This document shows positions 42,633 through 51,475 of a DNA stretch of 64,000 nt, one piece after another. The stretch's first letter is position 1; every line of letters starts with the position of its first letter. This DNA comes from Ruminococcus sp. GTDB taxonomy: Bacteria; Bacillota; Clostridia; Oscillospirales; Acutalibacteraceae. Both the position numbers and the translations under genes were made by a program. Under the pieces are notes generated by a model. That model ran no database searches. It saw only the letters and a list, made by a program, of their open reading frames with translations, and was not told the origin of the DNA. Location of the stretch: positions 62,001 to 126,000 of the forward strand of contig SFGA01000001.1 in assembly GCA_004556705.1 (NCBI GenBank), in the 5' to 3' direction.

Positions 42633-42674
42633 AAGCACCCCCACCATAGTTTTAAGACTATGGTGGGGGTGCTT
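42633..42674. terminator. Bidirectional terminator, 17-bp stem
   Basis: A perfect 17-bp stem (AAGCACCCCCACCATAG and its complement) with an 8-nt loop separates the convergent LRR-SLH and peptidase genes. On the minus strand TTTATTA follows. Confidence 0.9.
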
Positions 42675-42694
42675 TGTGTGTTGTGCTTTTGAGC

Positions 42695-44053
42695 TTAAAT
42701 AGCAAGCAGATTTTCGATTGCCTTAATATAAATTTCTACCGCTTCCTCCATTTCGGAAACGAGGATAAACTCGTCTGCGCCGTGAATACGATAGTCCTTT
42801 CCGATTTTTTCGGGGCCGAATGCAATAATATTTTTCAATGATTTTGCATAAGTGCCGCCGCCGATTACCATAGGCTTGTTTTCGGTGTCGCCCGTAACGT
42901 CAACATATGCTTTATATAAAGCTTTTACCAATGGGGAGTCGCTCGGGAAAAATAACGGCTCGCCGATTTCCTCAACCTCGATATATCCGTTTTCGTCCTC
43001 CAAATTACCCTCTAACCGCTTCAAAATATCATCTTTTCTAAAGGTCACGGGAACACGAATATCAACAGTACAGGAAATAACTCCGTTTTCGGTCTTGACA
43101 ATTCCGTTGCAGAAGGTCAGCTCGCCGAATTTATCCGATATTTTAAGACCTATACCCGAGCCGTCGCAGGCAGTACCGATATGCTTGTTGTAAAATTTGA
43201 CAAAATCGTCCTCAAAGCCTGCCTTTTCAAGACATTCCATAGTAACGCCCGCCGCATTTACGCCGAGAGTAGGTGTGCTTGCGTGCGCAGGTACGCCCTT
43301 TGCGTAAATTGTGAGGAGATTTCCGCTTTCCGTTACCCTGTATTCCTGCAATTTCGTCTCGGAAAGTGCCTTTTCAAGCCTTTCTTTAAGCTGCTGTTCT
43401 GTCGGAATTACGGTCGTACAGTTATCGCATACCGCATTTGACACAAAGCCGCCGTTCATAGATATTATTTTGGTGCTTTTTGAGTATGCTGTCATTGTTA
43501 TATGACCTTTTTCGCCGTGTATGCACGGAAAGCTTGCGTCGGGTGTAAAGCCGCAGGACAATTCCTCCGAAACCTCGTTGTAATGCTCCATACATTTTGA
43601 GCCCGTTTCCTCGTTACAGCCCATAATCAGACGAACACGCTTATTGAGTTTTGCACCTGAGTCACGAAGCAGCTTCATAGCATACAAAGCCTCAATAACA
43701 GGACCTTTGTCGTCGGTTGTACCACGACCGTATACGCAGTCGCCCTCACTCGTGAGCTTGAACGGGTCATAGCTCCAATCGCCGCCGACGGGGACTATAT
43801 CCAAATGACCTGCAATACCGACAATTTCCTCGCCCTCGCCCATTTCGGCATAACCGCAGTAGTTGTCAAGGTTAACGGTATTAAAGCCTAAAGATTTTGC
43901 AATTTCAAGTCCTGCTTCAAGCGCTTTTGCAGGGCCTTCTCCGAACGGCTTATCCTCGGATGGAGTGCCGAGCGTTGAGTCAATCGCAACCAGCTTTCCG
44001 AGATTTTCAAGCATTTCGTCGGAGAGAGCGTGTATCTGTTCCCTTATATCCAT
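42695..44053 (-). CDS. M20 dipeptidase, PepV/Sapep family, 452 aa
   Basis: A Zn/Mn-dependent cytosolic aminopeptidase acting on dipeptides. Metal-ligand motifs: GHLDIVPVGGDW (His near residue 83), YGRGTTDDKGP (Asp near 115), and CNEETGSKCM (Glu-Glu near 149). A lid/dimerisation domain (about 185-330) splits the catalytic one. The C-terminal GGGTYAKSLKNIIAFGP and HGADEF supply the remaining ligands. Length fits the family. It has its own promoter; GGAGG precedes the ATG. Confidence 0.93.
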   Translation of the reverse strand: MDIREQIHALSDEMLENLGKLVAIDSTLGTPSEDKPFGEGPAKALEAGLEIAKSLGFNTVNLDNYCGYAEMGEGEEIVGIAGHLDIVPVGGDWSYDPFKLTSEGDCVYGRGTTDDKGPVIEALYAMKLLRDSGAKLNKRVRLIMGCNEETGSKCMEHYNEVSEELSCGFTPDASFPCIHGEKGHITMTAYSKSTKIISMNGGFVSNAVCDNCTTVIPTEQQLKERLEKALSETKLQEYRVTESGNLLTIYAKGVPAHASTPTLGVNAAGVTMECLEKAGFEDDFVKFYNKHIGTACDGSGIGLKISDKFGELTFCNGIVKTENGVISCTVDIRVPVTFRKDDILKRLEGNLEDENGYIEVEEIGEPLFFPSDSPLVKALYKAYVDVTGDTENKPMVIGGGTYAKSLKNIIAFGPEKIGKDYRIHGADEFILVSEMEEAVEIYIKAIENLLAI

Positions 44054-44109
44054 AATTTTATCCTCCGATATATCATTTCAAAGTAATTTGCAAAAATCAC
44101 AGTACCATT

Positions 44110-44138
44110 ATCATACCACAAAGAGATATTTGATACAA
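44110..44138 (-). promoter_or_regulatory. Promoter of the M20 peptidase gene
   Basis: On the minus strand TTGTAT and TATGAT are 17 bp apart, 57 bp upstream of the ATG. Confidence 0.55.
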
Positions 44139-44221
44139 ATATTCTTTTTGCGTACCGAAAAGGTCAGATCGATTGTTGCATAATATGCTTACGGCTACAA
44201 ATCAAATTTGAGGTGAGCGTT

Positions 44222-44422
44222 ATGTCAGATGCAAGACCAAAGAAAATGATGAATATGTATATCTTGGATATTCTAAAGCGAAACACTGATTCAAAGCATT
44301 CTATGACTCAAAAGGAGATACAAAAGCGGCTCGAAACCGAATATGAAATAACCGAGCCTAAAGAGCTTGTGGAAATGTGTAAGCTTGATTTAGAAAATGC
44401 GTTAAAGCTTTATGAGGATTAG
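44222..44422 (+). CDS. Small helix-turn-helix-like protein, 66 aa
   Basis: RPKKMMNMYILDILKRNTDSKHSMTQKEIQKRLETEYEI (about 5-43) resembles the N-terminal winged-helix start of WYL-type regulators from Clostridia, but the protein stops after about 20 more residues. It may be a truncated regulator or a genuine mini-regulator. GAGGTGAG with good spacing supports ATG 44222. Its stop is 214 bp before the D-amino-acid operon; the sequence between holds a promoter and a hairpin, so it is probably a separate transcript. Confidence 0.55.
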   Translation: MSDARPKKMMNMYILDILKRNTDSKHSMTQKEIQKRLETEYEITEPKELVEMCKLDLENALKLYED

Positions 44423-44547
44423 AAAATCTCACTGCTATTTGGTCAGAAATGAATAATATATTGCCAATGGATATAAAATTGTCGTGTTTTGTACAAATTG
44501 CTAAAAAGTGTACAGTAATTTTTTACAAAAACACAGTCGATTTTTTA

Positions 44548-44576
44548 TTGACATATAAAAATAAATATGATAATCT
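44548..44576 (+). promoter_or_regulatory. Promoter of the D-amino-acid/5-oxoproline operon
   Basis: A perfect TTGACA is followed after 17 bp by TAATCT. The -10 match is weak, but the place, just upstream of the leader hairpin and the seven-gene operon, is right. Confidence 0.45.
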
Positions 44577-44590
44577 AATATTGATAACGG

Positions 44591-44620
44591 GGTCTGCAAA
44601 ACGCAGACCTTATTTTGCTT
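44591..44620 (+). terminator. Leader hairpin (attenuator-like) before the operon
   Basis: GGTCTGC and GCAGACC form a 7-bp stem with a 5-nt loop, followed by TTATTTTGCTTT, 28 bp before the first start codon. It could be an attenuator that controls read-through, or a remnant upstream terminator. Confidence 0.5.
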
Positions 44621-44636
44621 TACGGAGGTATTCATA

Positions 44637-45479
44637 ATGAAAAATTTAGGGTATTATAATGGCAAATACGATGAAATCGAGAATATGCAAATCCCGATGC
44701 TTGACAGAGTTTGCTGGTTTGGTGACGGCGTTTATGACGCAACCTACGCTCATAATCATATCGTTTTTGATATGGACGCACACCTTACAAGATTTTATAA
44801 CTCTGCAAAGCTTCTCGGTATGAATATTCCGATTGAGCGTGACGAGCTTGATAAACTGCTCAGAGAGCTTGTCAGAAAGGTTGACGACGGAGATCAGTTC
44901 GTTTATATGCAGGTTACACGCGGAAACGGACTTCGTGGTCACATTTACCCCGAAAATATGCAGGGCAATTTGTGGATTACTCTTACTCCCTGTCATGTTG
45001 CGGATACATATAAGCCGATTGACGTTATTACGTATGAGGATAAGAGATTCCTTTATTGTAATTGTAAAACACTTAACCTCATTCCGTCCTGCCTTGCAGC
45101 TACCGCAGCTGACAGAGCAGGCTGTCAGGAGGCAATTTTCCACAGAGGCGATTTAGTTACCGAGTGCGCACACTCAAACGTATCAATATTTAAGGATGGC
45201 AAGGTTATCACGCATCAGCTTGATGATATGGTGCTTCCGGGTACGGCAAGAATAAGGCTTCTCGCATTTGCCAAGAAGCTCGGATACGGTGTTGAGGAAA
45301 GAGATTACACACTCGACGAATTGATGTCGGCAGATGAGGTTGTTGTTCATTCGACAGGCTCCTTCTGTATTCCCGTTAAGACGGTTGACGGTAAGAGCGT
45401 AGGCGGAAAAGCACCCGAAATGCTGAAAACAATTCAGGACGCTTTAGTTAAAGATTTTGAGGAGCAGTGTAAAGCATAA
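44637..45479 (+). CDS. dat: D-amino acid aminotransferase (class IV PLP), 280 aa
   Basis: Interconverts D-alanine plus 2-oxoglutarate with pyruvate plus D-glutamate. Class IV marks: PLP-binding Lys144 in CNCKTLNLIP and Glu176 in LVTECAHSNVSIF, positions nearly equal to those of Bacillus D-amino acid transaminase. DRVCWFGDGVYDATY (23-37) is the substrate-side loop. CGGAGG precedes the ATG. Branched-chain aminotransferase and 4-amino-4-deoxychorismate lyase are related alternatives, but the operon with alanine racemase and D-glutamate cyclase-like genes supports the D-amino acid role. Confidence 0.9.
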   Translation: MKNLGYYNGKYDEIENMQIPMLDRVCWFGDGVYDATYAHNHIVFDMDAHLTRFYNSAKLLGMNIPIERDELDKLLRELVRKVDDGDQFVYMQVTRGNGLRGHIYPENMQGNLWITLTPCHVADTYKPIDVITYEDKRFLYCNCKTLNLIPSCLAATAADRAGCQEAIFHRGDLVTECAHSNVSIFKDGKVITHQLDDMVLPGTARIRLLAFAKKLGYGVEERDYTLDELMSADEVVVHSTGSFCIPVKTVDGKSVGGKAPEMLKTIQDALVKDFEEQCKA

Positions 45480-46537
45480 TGAACAGGACAGAGCTTACTA
45501 AACTTAATGTCGGCTATAATCTCGATTGGCTTATGAACCTTGACCCGAGAGGTTACGGCGTTTGCAGAATTCTTTATGACGGTGCAATTAAGCATACGGG
45601 CAAGCCCTTGTCGCTCAACGGAGCAGAGGGACTTGTGGAGAATATCAAAAAGGGTGAAAAGGTCTTTATTTTAACAGGCTTTATACTTCTTCCGTGGAAC
45701 GAGGCGGAGACGGACGGAATTATTTCGTCAACCGTTTTTTCACGGTTTATAATAAGAGCTTTCGGCGCAAAGCCTGTTATGATTGTGCCCGAGCAATGCG
45801 AAAAGGCTATTAAGGCTATGAGTGAGGTGTTGGGAGTCAACATTACATACGATATTGACAATATCCCCGACAATACCGTTTGCATTGTTCCCTTTACAAA
45901 GGATAAGGGCAAGGAGGACGAGCAAACCGCAGAGATACTTTCTCACGGCTTGCCCTGTGCAATTATTTCAAATGAAGCGCCGGGAAGAAACAAAAACGGT
46001 TATTATCACAATGCCGTCGGCGTAAATACAACAGATGTTGAGGCAAAATACGACGTTCTTTTCAGGGAATGTCAAAAGAGAGGCGTATATAATCTCTCTA
46101 TCGGCGACCTCGGCAATGAGCTCGGAATGGGCGCTATTGAGGAGCATATAAGAAAATATATTCCTTATGCCGAGGAGGGCGGCTGTAAGGCAGGAACGGG
46201 CTTCGGCATTTTGGCTGATACCGCTGCCGACAACATTATTACCGCAACCGTAAGCGATTGGGGTATGAACGCTCTTATGGCTTGTACGTCATTCCTTTTG
46301 GGCGATGTAAGTCTCTTTCATACGGAGGAAGAGGAATCGGCGGTTATGGACGCCGCTGCAAAAGCAGGTATGCTTGATATGTATGGCGAGGCAAGACCGT
46401 ATATCGACGGTATCGGCAAGAATATTGTTTTGCCTATGCTTTCTCTTATGCGAGGACTTATTGACTATCCTCGCACAGTTGAAGATAAGACTGCTGCGTG
46501 GTTTGAAACAACAATAAAAAAAGGGTATTTCAAATGA
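45479..46537 (+). CDS. DUF4392 (D-glutamate cyclase C-terminal-like) protein, 352 aa
   Basis: Corresponds to the C-terminal half of vertebrate D-glutamate cyclase (DGLUCY), which converts D-glutamate to 5-oxo-D-proline. Typical segments are FILTGFILLPWNEAETDGIISSTVFSR-like (about 64-88), SIGDLGNELGMGAIEEHI (about 205-222) and FGILADTAADNIITATVSDWGMNAL (about 241-265). The start overlaps the dat stop (TAATG). The N-terminal half of the vertebrate enzyme is represented by the DUF1445 gene three genes downstream. Activity is inferred; bacterial members are not well characterised. Confidence 0.85.
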   Translation: MNRTELTKLNVGYNLDWLMNLDPRGYGVCRILYDGAIKHTGKPLSLNGAEGLVENIKKGEKVFILTGFILLPWNEAETDGIISSTVFSRFIIRAFGAKPVMIVPEQCEKAIKAMSEVLGVNITYDIDNIPDNTVCIVPFTKDKGKEDEQTAEILSHGLPCAIISNEAPGRNKNGYYHNAVGVNTTDVEAKYDVLFRECQKRGVYNLSIGDLGNELGMGAIEEHIRKYIPYAEEGGCKAGTGFGILADTAADNIITATVSDWGMNALMACTSFLLGDVSLFHTEEEESAVMDAAAKAGMLDMYGEARPYIDGIGKNIVLPMLSLMRGLIDYPRTVEDKTAAWFETTIKKGYFK

Positions 46538-47259
46538 TCTATTCATTTTTGCAAAACGGCGACAGCGCTGTTACTGTACAATTTCAAAATGAAATAAGTA
46601 AAGAGGTCAACTCACAGGTAACTGCTCTTTGCGACAGGCTTGAAGCTAAGCGTATCGACGGAGTTATTGAGATTGTCCCGACCTTTGCATCATTAACTGT
46701 CTTTTATGATTGCTCGGTAATCAGCTCAAAGAAGCTCAAAAAGAAAATCGAGGCACTCATAAGGGACGGCGAAAGCCATGTAAAGGGCACAGCGAGAGTA
46801 TGGAACATTCCCGTTTGTTATGATGATGAGTTCGCATTGGATATGGAGACGGTATGCAGCCACACCAAGCTTACAAGGGAAGAGGTTATTGCTCTCCATA
46901 CATCAAAGCCTTATTTAATTTATATGCTGGGCTTTTTGCCGGGCTTTGCTTATCTCGGCGGTATGGACGAGAGGCTTTTCACTCCGAGATTGAAAACTCC
47001 GAGACTTGAAATATTCGAGGGTGCTGTCGGTATCGGCGGAGAGCAAACGGGTATTTATCCCATTGCGTCGCCCGGCGGTTGGCAGCTGATTGGCAAAACT
47101 CCCGTTAAGGTATTTGATAAATCAAAGAAGTCGCCCATATTATACAGAGCAGGCGATTATATAAAGTTTTTCAGCATCGATAAGGCGGAATATCTTGAAA
47201 TTGAAAAGCAGGTCGCAAGCGGCACCTATACTCCTACGGTCAGCGAGGTTGAATTATGA
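46534..47259 (+). CDS. pxpB: 5-oxoprolinase subunit PxpB, 241 aa
   Basis: With PxpA and PxpC forms ATP-dependent 5-oxoprolinase, which opens pyroglutamate to glutamate. The AHS1 domain covers most of the protein: KPYLIYMLGFLPGFAYLGGMDERL-type region (about 123-146), TPRLKTPRLEIFEGAVGIGGEQTGIYPIASPGGWQLIGKTP-type region (about 150-190). The start overlaps the previous stop (ATGA). It is homologous to KipI, the kinase inhibitor of Bacillus, so an older name would be kipI. Confidence 0.93.
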   Translation: MIYSFLQNGDSAVTVQFQNEISKEVNSQVTALCDRLEAKRIDGVIEIVPTFASLTVFYDCSVISSKKLKKKIEALIRDGESHVKGTARVWNIPVCYDDEFALDMETVCSHTKLTREEVIALHTSKPYLIYMLGFLPGFAYLGGMDERLFTPRLKTPRLEIFEGAVGIGGEQTGIYPIASPGGWQLIGKTPVKVFDKSKKSPILYRAGDYIKFFSIDKAEYLEIEKQVASGTYTPTVSEVEL

Positions 47260-48176
47260 TAGAGATTATATCGGCAGGTATGCTGTCAACCATTCAGGAT
47301 TTAGGCAGATTCGGAGTAATGAAGGATGGCTTTACTCAAGGCGGTGTAATGGACGCCTATTCAACAAGAATTGCAAACAAGCTTTGCGGAAACGACGCAA
47401 ACGCCCCTGTTATTGAAATGACAATGCTCGGTATAACGGCTAAATTTACCGAGGAGCATATTTTTGCAATTTCGGGCGGACGGTTTGACATTTCCCTGAA
47501 CAACAAGCCAATCAGAACAAACAAGGCTTACTTGGCAAAGGCAGGGGACGTTTTAAGCATTAAGACTGCGAAGCAGGGCTTGAGATGCTACCTTGCGGTT
47601 GCAGGCGGCTTTGATGTTCCGCTGTTTATGGGAAGTGCCTCAACGAACCTCAAAATAAACGTCGGCGGATTTGACGGCAGAAAGCTCAAGGCAGGGGATA
47701 CCGTTAAAGTCGGTAAAGCTTCTAAGCTTAAAAATATCGAAAAGCGAGAGCTTGCCGAAAACACCTATGACAGAATTGTAACAATCAGAGTCGTGTTGGG
47801 GCCTCAGGAGGATATGTTTTCCGAGAACGATTTGGCACTGTTTTCAAATCAGCGATATACCGTTACATCAGACTTTGACAGAATGGGTATCAGGCTTTGG
47901 GGCATTGCCTTGCGTGGAAAGGAAAAGCTTGAGATTATTTCCGATGCCATAACCTTCGGCTCAATACAGATTACAAATTCGGGAATGCCGATTATACTTA
48001 TGGCAGACCACCAAACAACAGGCGGCTACGCTAAAATCGCAACTGTAATAAGCGCAGATTTGCCGAAGCTTGCACAGGTTAAATCGAACGACAAAATCAA
48101 CTTTGAAATTATTGATGTTGATACTGCCGAAAAGATAGCAAATAAGCAGAAAAAGTATATTGACAGGTTATTTTAG
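47256..48176 (+). CDS. pxpC: 5-oxoprolinase subunit PxpC, 306 aa
   Basis: The AHS2/KipA-type partner of PxpB. The N-terminus reads GMLSTIQDLGRFGVMKDGFTQGGVMDAYS (about 8-36), the hallmark of the family. Other marks are YLAVAGGFDVPLFMGSASTNL (about 112-132) and the C-terminal ADHQTTGGYAKIATVISAD (about 251-269). The start overlaps pxpB by 4 bp. Older annotation calls these biotin-dependent carboxyltransferase or allophanate hydrolase subunit 2; the PxpA gene two steps downstream favours 5-oxoprolinase. Confidence 0.93.
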   Translation: MIEIISAGMLSTIQDLGRFGVMKDGFTQGGVMDAYSTRIANKLCGNDANAPVIEMTMLGITAKFTEEHIFAISGGRFDISLNNKPIRTNKAYLAKAGDVLSIKTAKQGLRCYLAVAGGFDVPLFMGSASTNLKINVGGFDGRKLKAGDTVKVGKASKLKNIEKRELAENTYDRIVTIRVVLGPQEDMFSENDLALFSNQRYTVTSDFDRMGIRLWGIALRGKEKLEIISDAITFGSIQITNSGMPIILMADHQTTGGYAKIATVISADLPKLAQVKSNDKINFEIIDVDTAEKIANKQKKYIDRLF

Positions 48177-48184
48177 GAGTGGCT

Positions 48185-48970
48185 ATGGACTATTCAAATA
48201 TGTTACCTCAAGAGGTTAAAAAGCTTATAAGAAAAGGCGAAATAGATTTTCAAACATCGGGTATGTGCAACGGCTACGCACAGGCTAACCTTTGCATTTT
48301 GCCAAAGGACTATGCGTTTGACTTTTTGCTGTTTTGTATGCGCAATCCTAAGCCTTGCCCGATTTTAGAGGTCGGCGACGTCGGCTCAAAGCAGTTCAGA
48401 ACAATGGCGAGCGAGGGCGACGTCTGCAAGGACTTCCCGAAATACAGAATTTGGAGAAACGGCGTTCTTGAAAAAGAGGTTACGGACATAACGGACTATT
48501 GGCAGGACGATTTTGTGTATTTCCTTATCGGCTGCTCATTTAGCTTTGAAAGTGAGCTTTTGGAGGCTGATGTTCCCGTAAGGCATATTCAGGAAAACAA
48601 AAACGTACCTATGTTTAACACGAATATCGAGCTTCAGTCAGCCGGAAAATTTCACGGAAATATGGTCGTGTCGATGCGCCCCATTCCAAACGATTTGGTT
48701 GTTAAAGCTGTCAATGTTACGGCTTCTATGCCGAGAGTTCACGGTGCGCCGATACAAATCGGAAATCCCGAGGCGATAGGCATAAAGGACGTTACAAAGC
48801 CCGATTACGGCGACAGCGTAACGATAAACGAGGGGGAAATTCCGGTGTTTTGGGCTTGTGGCGTTACGCCTCAAAATGCGGTAATGCAAACAAAGCCCGA
48901 AATTGCCATAACACATTCTCCCGGTCACATGTTTATAACCGATGTGAAAAATGTTAACTTGAAGTATTAG
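48185..48970 (+). CDS. DUF1445 putative hydro-lyase (YcsI-like), 261 aa
   Basis: Corresponds to the N-terminal half of vertebrate D-glutamate cyclase. Family signatures: TSGMCNGYAQANLCILPKD (about 22-40), FDFLLFC..NPKPCPILEVGD (about 43-64) and FSFESELLEADVPVRHI (about 117-133); the C-terminal half has NMVVSMRPIP and HGAPIQIGNPE. I chose ATG 48185, 5 bp after AGGAG; an adjacent GTG would overlap the ribosome binding site. It sits between pxpC and pxpA; YcsI lies beside YcsF and KipI/KipA in Bacillus, so the cluster is ancient. Confidence 0.9.
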   Translation: MDYSNMLPQEVKKLIRKGEIDFQTSGMCNGYAQANLCILPKDYAFDFLLFCMRNPKPCPILEVGDVGSKQFRTMASEGDVCKDFPKYRIWRNGVLEKEVTDITDYWQDDFVYFLIGCSFSFESELLEADVPVRHIQENKNVPMFNTNIELQSAGKFHGNMVVSMRPIPNDLVVKAVNVTASMPRVHGAPIQIGNPEAIGIKDVTKPDYGDSVTINEGEIPVFWACGVTPQNAVMQTKPEIAITHSPGHMFITDVKNVNLKY

Positions 48971-48978
48971 GTGATTAT

Positions 48979-49728
48979 ATGTATAAAATCAATTTGAATT
49001 GCGATTTAGGCGAGGGTGCTGCGTTTGATAACCGGATTATCCCTTTGATAAACAGCGCAAATATTGCCTGCGGATTTCATGCGGGCGATCATGCTATGAT
49101 GGAAGCTACGGCAAGGCTTTGCATTGATAACAATGTTGATATAGGCGCTCATACGGGTTATCCAGACAAGGAAAATTTCGGAAGAACAAATCTTGATGTA
49201 ACACCCGAGCAGGTTTACGACTACACCTTAACTCAATTAAAGGCTTTGGGGGATATAGTCGGAAAGGACAAAATAGTCCACATTAAGCCGCACGGTGCTA
49301 TGTATAATCAGGCGGCTAAAAGTAAGGAGCTGTCGGACGCAATAGTTGCCGCAATTACCGATTACAATAAAAATCTGATTTTGATGGCACTTTCAGGTTC
49401 TCAAATGATAAAATCGGCGAGGGAAAAGGGCTTGAAATATGCAAGCGAGGTCTTTGCCGACAGAGCATACGAGGCTGACGGTTCACTCAGAGCGAGGTCG
49501 CTTGAAAACTCAATGATAACAGATGAAGACTTGGCTGTTGAGCGAGTAATTAAAATGGTAAAAACGGGAAAGGTCGTTGCCTATACGGGCGAGGAGATTG
49601 ACATTGAGGCTCATTCCGTTTGCGTGCACGGCGACAGCGAAAAGGCATTCACATTTGTAAAGAAGCTCAACGAGGCTTTTTCACAAAATGATATAAAAAC
49701 AGTGGGTTTAATCGAGGCGATAAAATAA
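48979..49728 (+). CDS. pxpA: 5-oxoprolinase subunit PxpA (LamB/YcsF family), 249 aa
   Basis: The catalytic TIM-barrel subunit of 5-oxoprolinase. INLNCDLGEGAAFD (3-16), SANIACGFHAGDHAMM (about 27-42), NVDIGAHTGYPDKENFGR (about 53-70) and KPHGAMYN (about 107) are the family signatures. AGGTG precedes the ATG. Its stop overlaps the alr start (TAATG). Together with PxpB and PxpC the complex is complete in this operon. Confidence 0.95.
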   Translation: MYKINLNCDLGEGAAFDNRIIPLINSANIACGFHAGDHAMMEATARLCIDNNVDIGAHTGYPDKENFGRTNLDVTPEQVYDYTLTQLKALGDIVGKDKIVHIKPHGAMYNQAAKSKELSDAIVAAITDYNKNLILMALSGSQMIKSAREKGLKYASEVFADRAYEADGSLRARSLENSMITDEDLAVERVIKMVKTGKVVAYTGEEIDIEAHSVCVHGDSEKAFTFVKKLNEAFSQNDIKTVGLIEAIK

Positions 49729-50873
49729 TGGAGCACCGTACTTATTTGAAAATTGATTTGAACAGGCTTGAGCATAATTTCAACAGCGTGCGTAACAAGC
49801 TTCCGAGCAACGTTAAGGTTCTCGGCGTAATCAAGGCTAATGCATACGGTCACGGAGCTGTTGAGATAGGCAGGTTTCTCGATGATAAATGCGACTTTTT
49901 CGGAGTTGCGTGTATCGAAGAGGCGATTGAGCTAAAACGCTCGGGAATTAAAACGCCGATACTGATTTTGGGCAGAGTATTTCCGTTCGATGTTGAGGCT
50001 GCGGTTAAATATGATATAAGAATACCGATTTTTTCGTATGCCGACGCAGTCGCTCTTTCCGAAGAAGCGGTTAAGCAGAACAAGAGCGTGCCGTTCCATT
50101 TTTGCATTGATACGGGAATGAGCAGAATAGGCTTTCAGGTCAATGAAGAAAGTGCCGATATTTGCAAACGCATAACAGAGCTTCCGAATATCTTTGCCGA
50201 GGGCTTGTTTTCTCACTTTGCGACTGCCGACGAAGCGGATTTGTCTAAGGCAGTTGAGCAAAGAAATAAATATAAGAGCTTTTGCGATATGCTCGGTGAC
50301 AGGGGAATTGAAATACCGATTAAACACCTTAACAACAGCGCAGGTATTATGAATTTTGACGAGTATTTTGATATGTGCAGAATGGGCATTATAACATACG
50401 GTCTTTATCCGTCGGAGGAGGTTGACAAGAGCCTGCTCGACATTAAGCCGATAATGAGCTGGTACACAAAAATTTCTCATATCAAGGTGCTTGAGCCCGA
50501 AAGAGAGATTTCATACGGCGGAACTTACAAAACCGATAAGCCGACTAAGGTTGCGACAATTCCGATAGGCTATGCCGACGCCTTCCCACGCTGCCTGTCA
50601 AACAAGGGAAAGGTCATCATAAACGGAAAATACGCAAAAATACTCGGCAGAGTTTGTATGGATCAATTTATGGTGGACGTCAGCGATATTGATTGCAATG
50701 TAAATGATGAGGTCGTTATAGTCGGTACTCAAAAGGACGCCCATATTTCAATGGAGGAGCTGTCAAACAGCGCTTATTCCTTTAACTATGAGCTACCCTG
50801 CAGAATACCTGCCCGTGTAAACAGGGTGTATGTTTATAACGGCGAAACGGTAAAGGACGTCGGATTTGTATAA
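49728..50873 (+). CDS. alr: Alanine racemase, 381 aa
   Basis: Interconverts L- and D-alanine with PLP. Lys36 in VIKANAYGHG binds PLP; Tyr263 in ISYGGTY is the second catalytic base; FHFCIDTGMSRIGF and PIGYADAFPRC are conserved. C-terminal beta domain from about 250. Its start overlaps the pxpA stop. In this operon it supplies D-alanine to the D-amino acid transaminase; it may also serve the cell wall. A terminator at 50936 ends the transcript. Confidence 0.95.
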   Translation: MEHRTYLKIDLNRLEHNFNSVRNKLPSNVKVLGVIKANAYGHGAVEIGRFLDDKCDFFGVACIEEAIELKRSGIKTPILILGRVFPFDVEAAVKYDIRIPIFSYADAVALSEEAVKQNKSVPFHFCIDTGMSRIGFQVNEESADICKRITELPNIFAEGLFSHFATADEADLSKAVEQRNKYKSFCDMLGDRGIEIPIKHLNNSAGIMNFDEYFDMCRMGIITYGLYPSEEVDKSLLDIKPIMSWYTKISHIKVLEPEREISYGGTYKTDKPTKVATIPIGYADAFPRCLSNKGKVIINGKYAKILGRVCMDQFMVDVSDIDCNVNDEVVIVGTQKDAHISMEELSNSAYSFNYELPCRIPARVNRVYVYNGETVKDVGFV

Positions 50874-50935
50874 ACTAAAGGCACTAAAGTCGGCGTGTCC
50901 GAAATTTAATAAAGCAGATTTATAATATTACACAG

Positions 50936-50970
50936 AGACTCAAGGATTTTTATTCTTGGGTCTTTTGTTT
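50936..50970 (+). terminator. Terminator of the D-amino-acid/5-oxoproline operon
   Basis: AGACTCAAG and CTTGGGTCT form a 9-bp stem (one wobble) with a 10-nt loop, followed by TTTTGTTTT. Confidence 0.8.
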
Positions 50971-51025
50971 TCTGCGGCATTATGATATAATTGTATAAAA
51001 CATAAGAAGAAAGGGCGTAAATAAT

Positions 51026-51475
51026 ATGGATAACAAATGGATATATAAGGTTGCGGGCGGTAATGCTACAGATGTGGCGGTGTCGCTTATAATGGCAGCA
51101 ATATTTACTGCTGTTGCGGTGGCAACGCACGGAGTAATCTTTATTTTGGCTTTAGCGATAATAATGATAATAATCACTCTTGCGGTTATTTACCGAGTTT
51201 TGTTTGTAAAGCTGTTGATAGGCGAGGACTCATTTTGTCATTGCAGAGCACCGTGGGATAAAAAGGAATACAAATATACCGATATTTCAGAGGCTTGGGA
51301 AAGCACGGGAAATTCAACAAACGGTGCAGGTGCTTGCTTTTTTAATTACAGAACACCGAACGGCGAAGTAAAGAAATTTTCGTTCAAACCATATCAATAT
51401 GATGAAATAGTGTTTTTGCTTGAGAAAATAGACAAGGATTATTTCAACGAAACAGAAGATGAAGAAGATGAGTAA
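51026..51475 (+). CDS. Small two-helix membrane protein, 149 aa
   Basis: No named family. Two hydrophobic helices at about 15-35 (VAVSLIMAAIFTAVAVATHGVIF-like) and 36-57 are followed by a soluble beta-rich domain (CRAPWDKKEYKYTDISEAWES, VKKFSFKPYQYDEIVFLLEKI) that looks like a PH-like/YcxB-type fold: FCHCRAPWDKKEYKYTDI corresponds to the strand-turn pattern of its neighbour. The acidic tail ends in EDEEDE. AAGAAGAAAGG precedes the ATG. Paired with the next gene, overlapping it. Confidence 0.7.
   Translation: MDNKWIYKVAGGNATDVAVSLIMAAIFTAVAVATHGVIFILALAIIMIIITLAVIYRVLFVKLLIGEDSFCHCRAPWDKKEYKYTDISEAWESTGNSTNGAGACFFNYRTPNGEVKKFSFKPYQYDEIVFLLEKIDKDYFNETEDEEDE

Noticed and set aside
44449..44637. 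A 62-codon frame upstream of the D-amino acid transaminase
   Set aside because: It crosses the promoter and leader hairpin, has no ribosome binding site, and its composition looks random.
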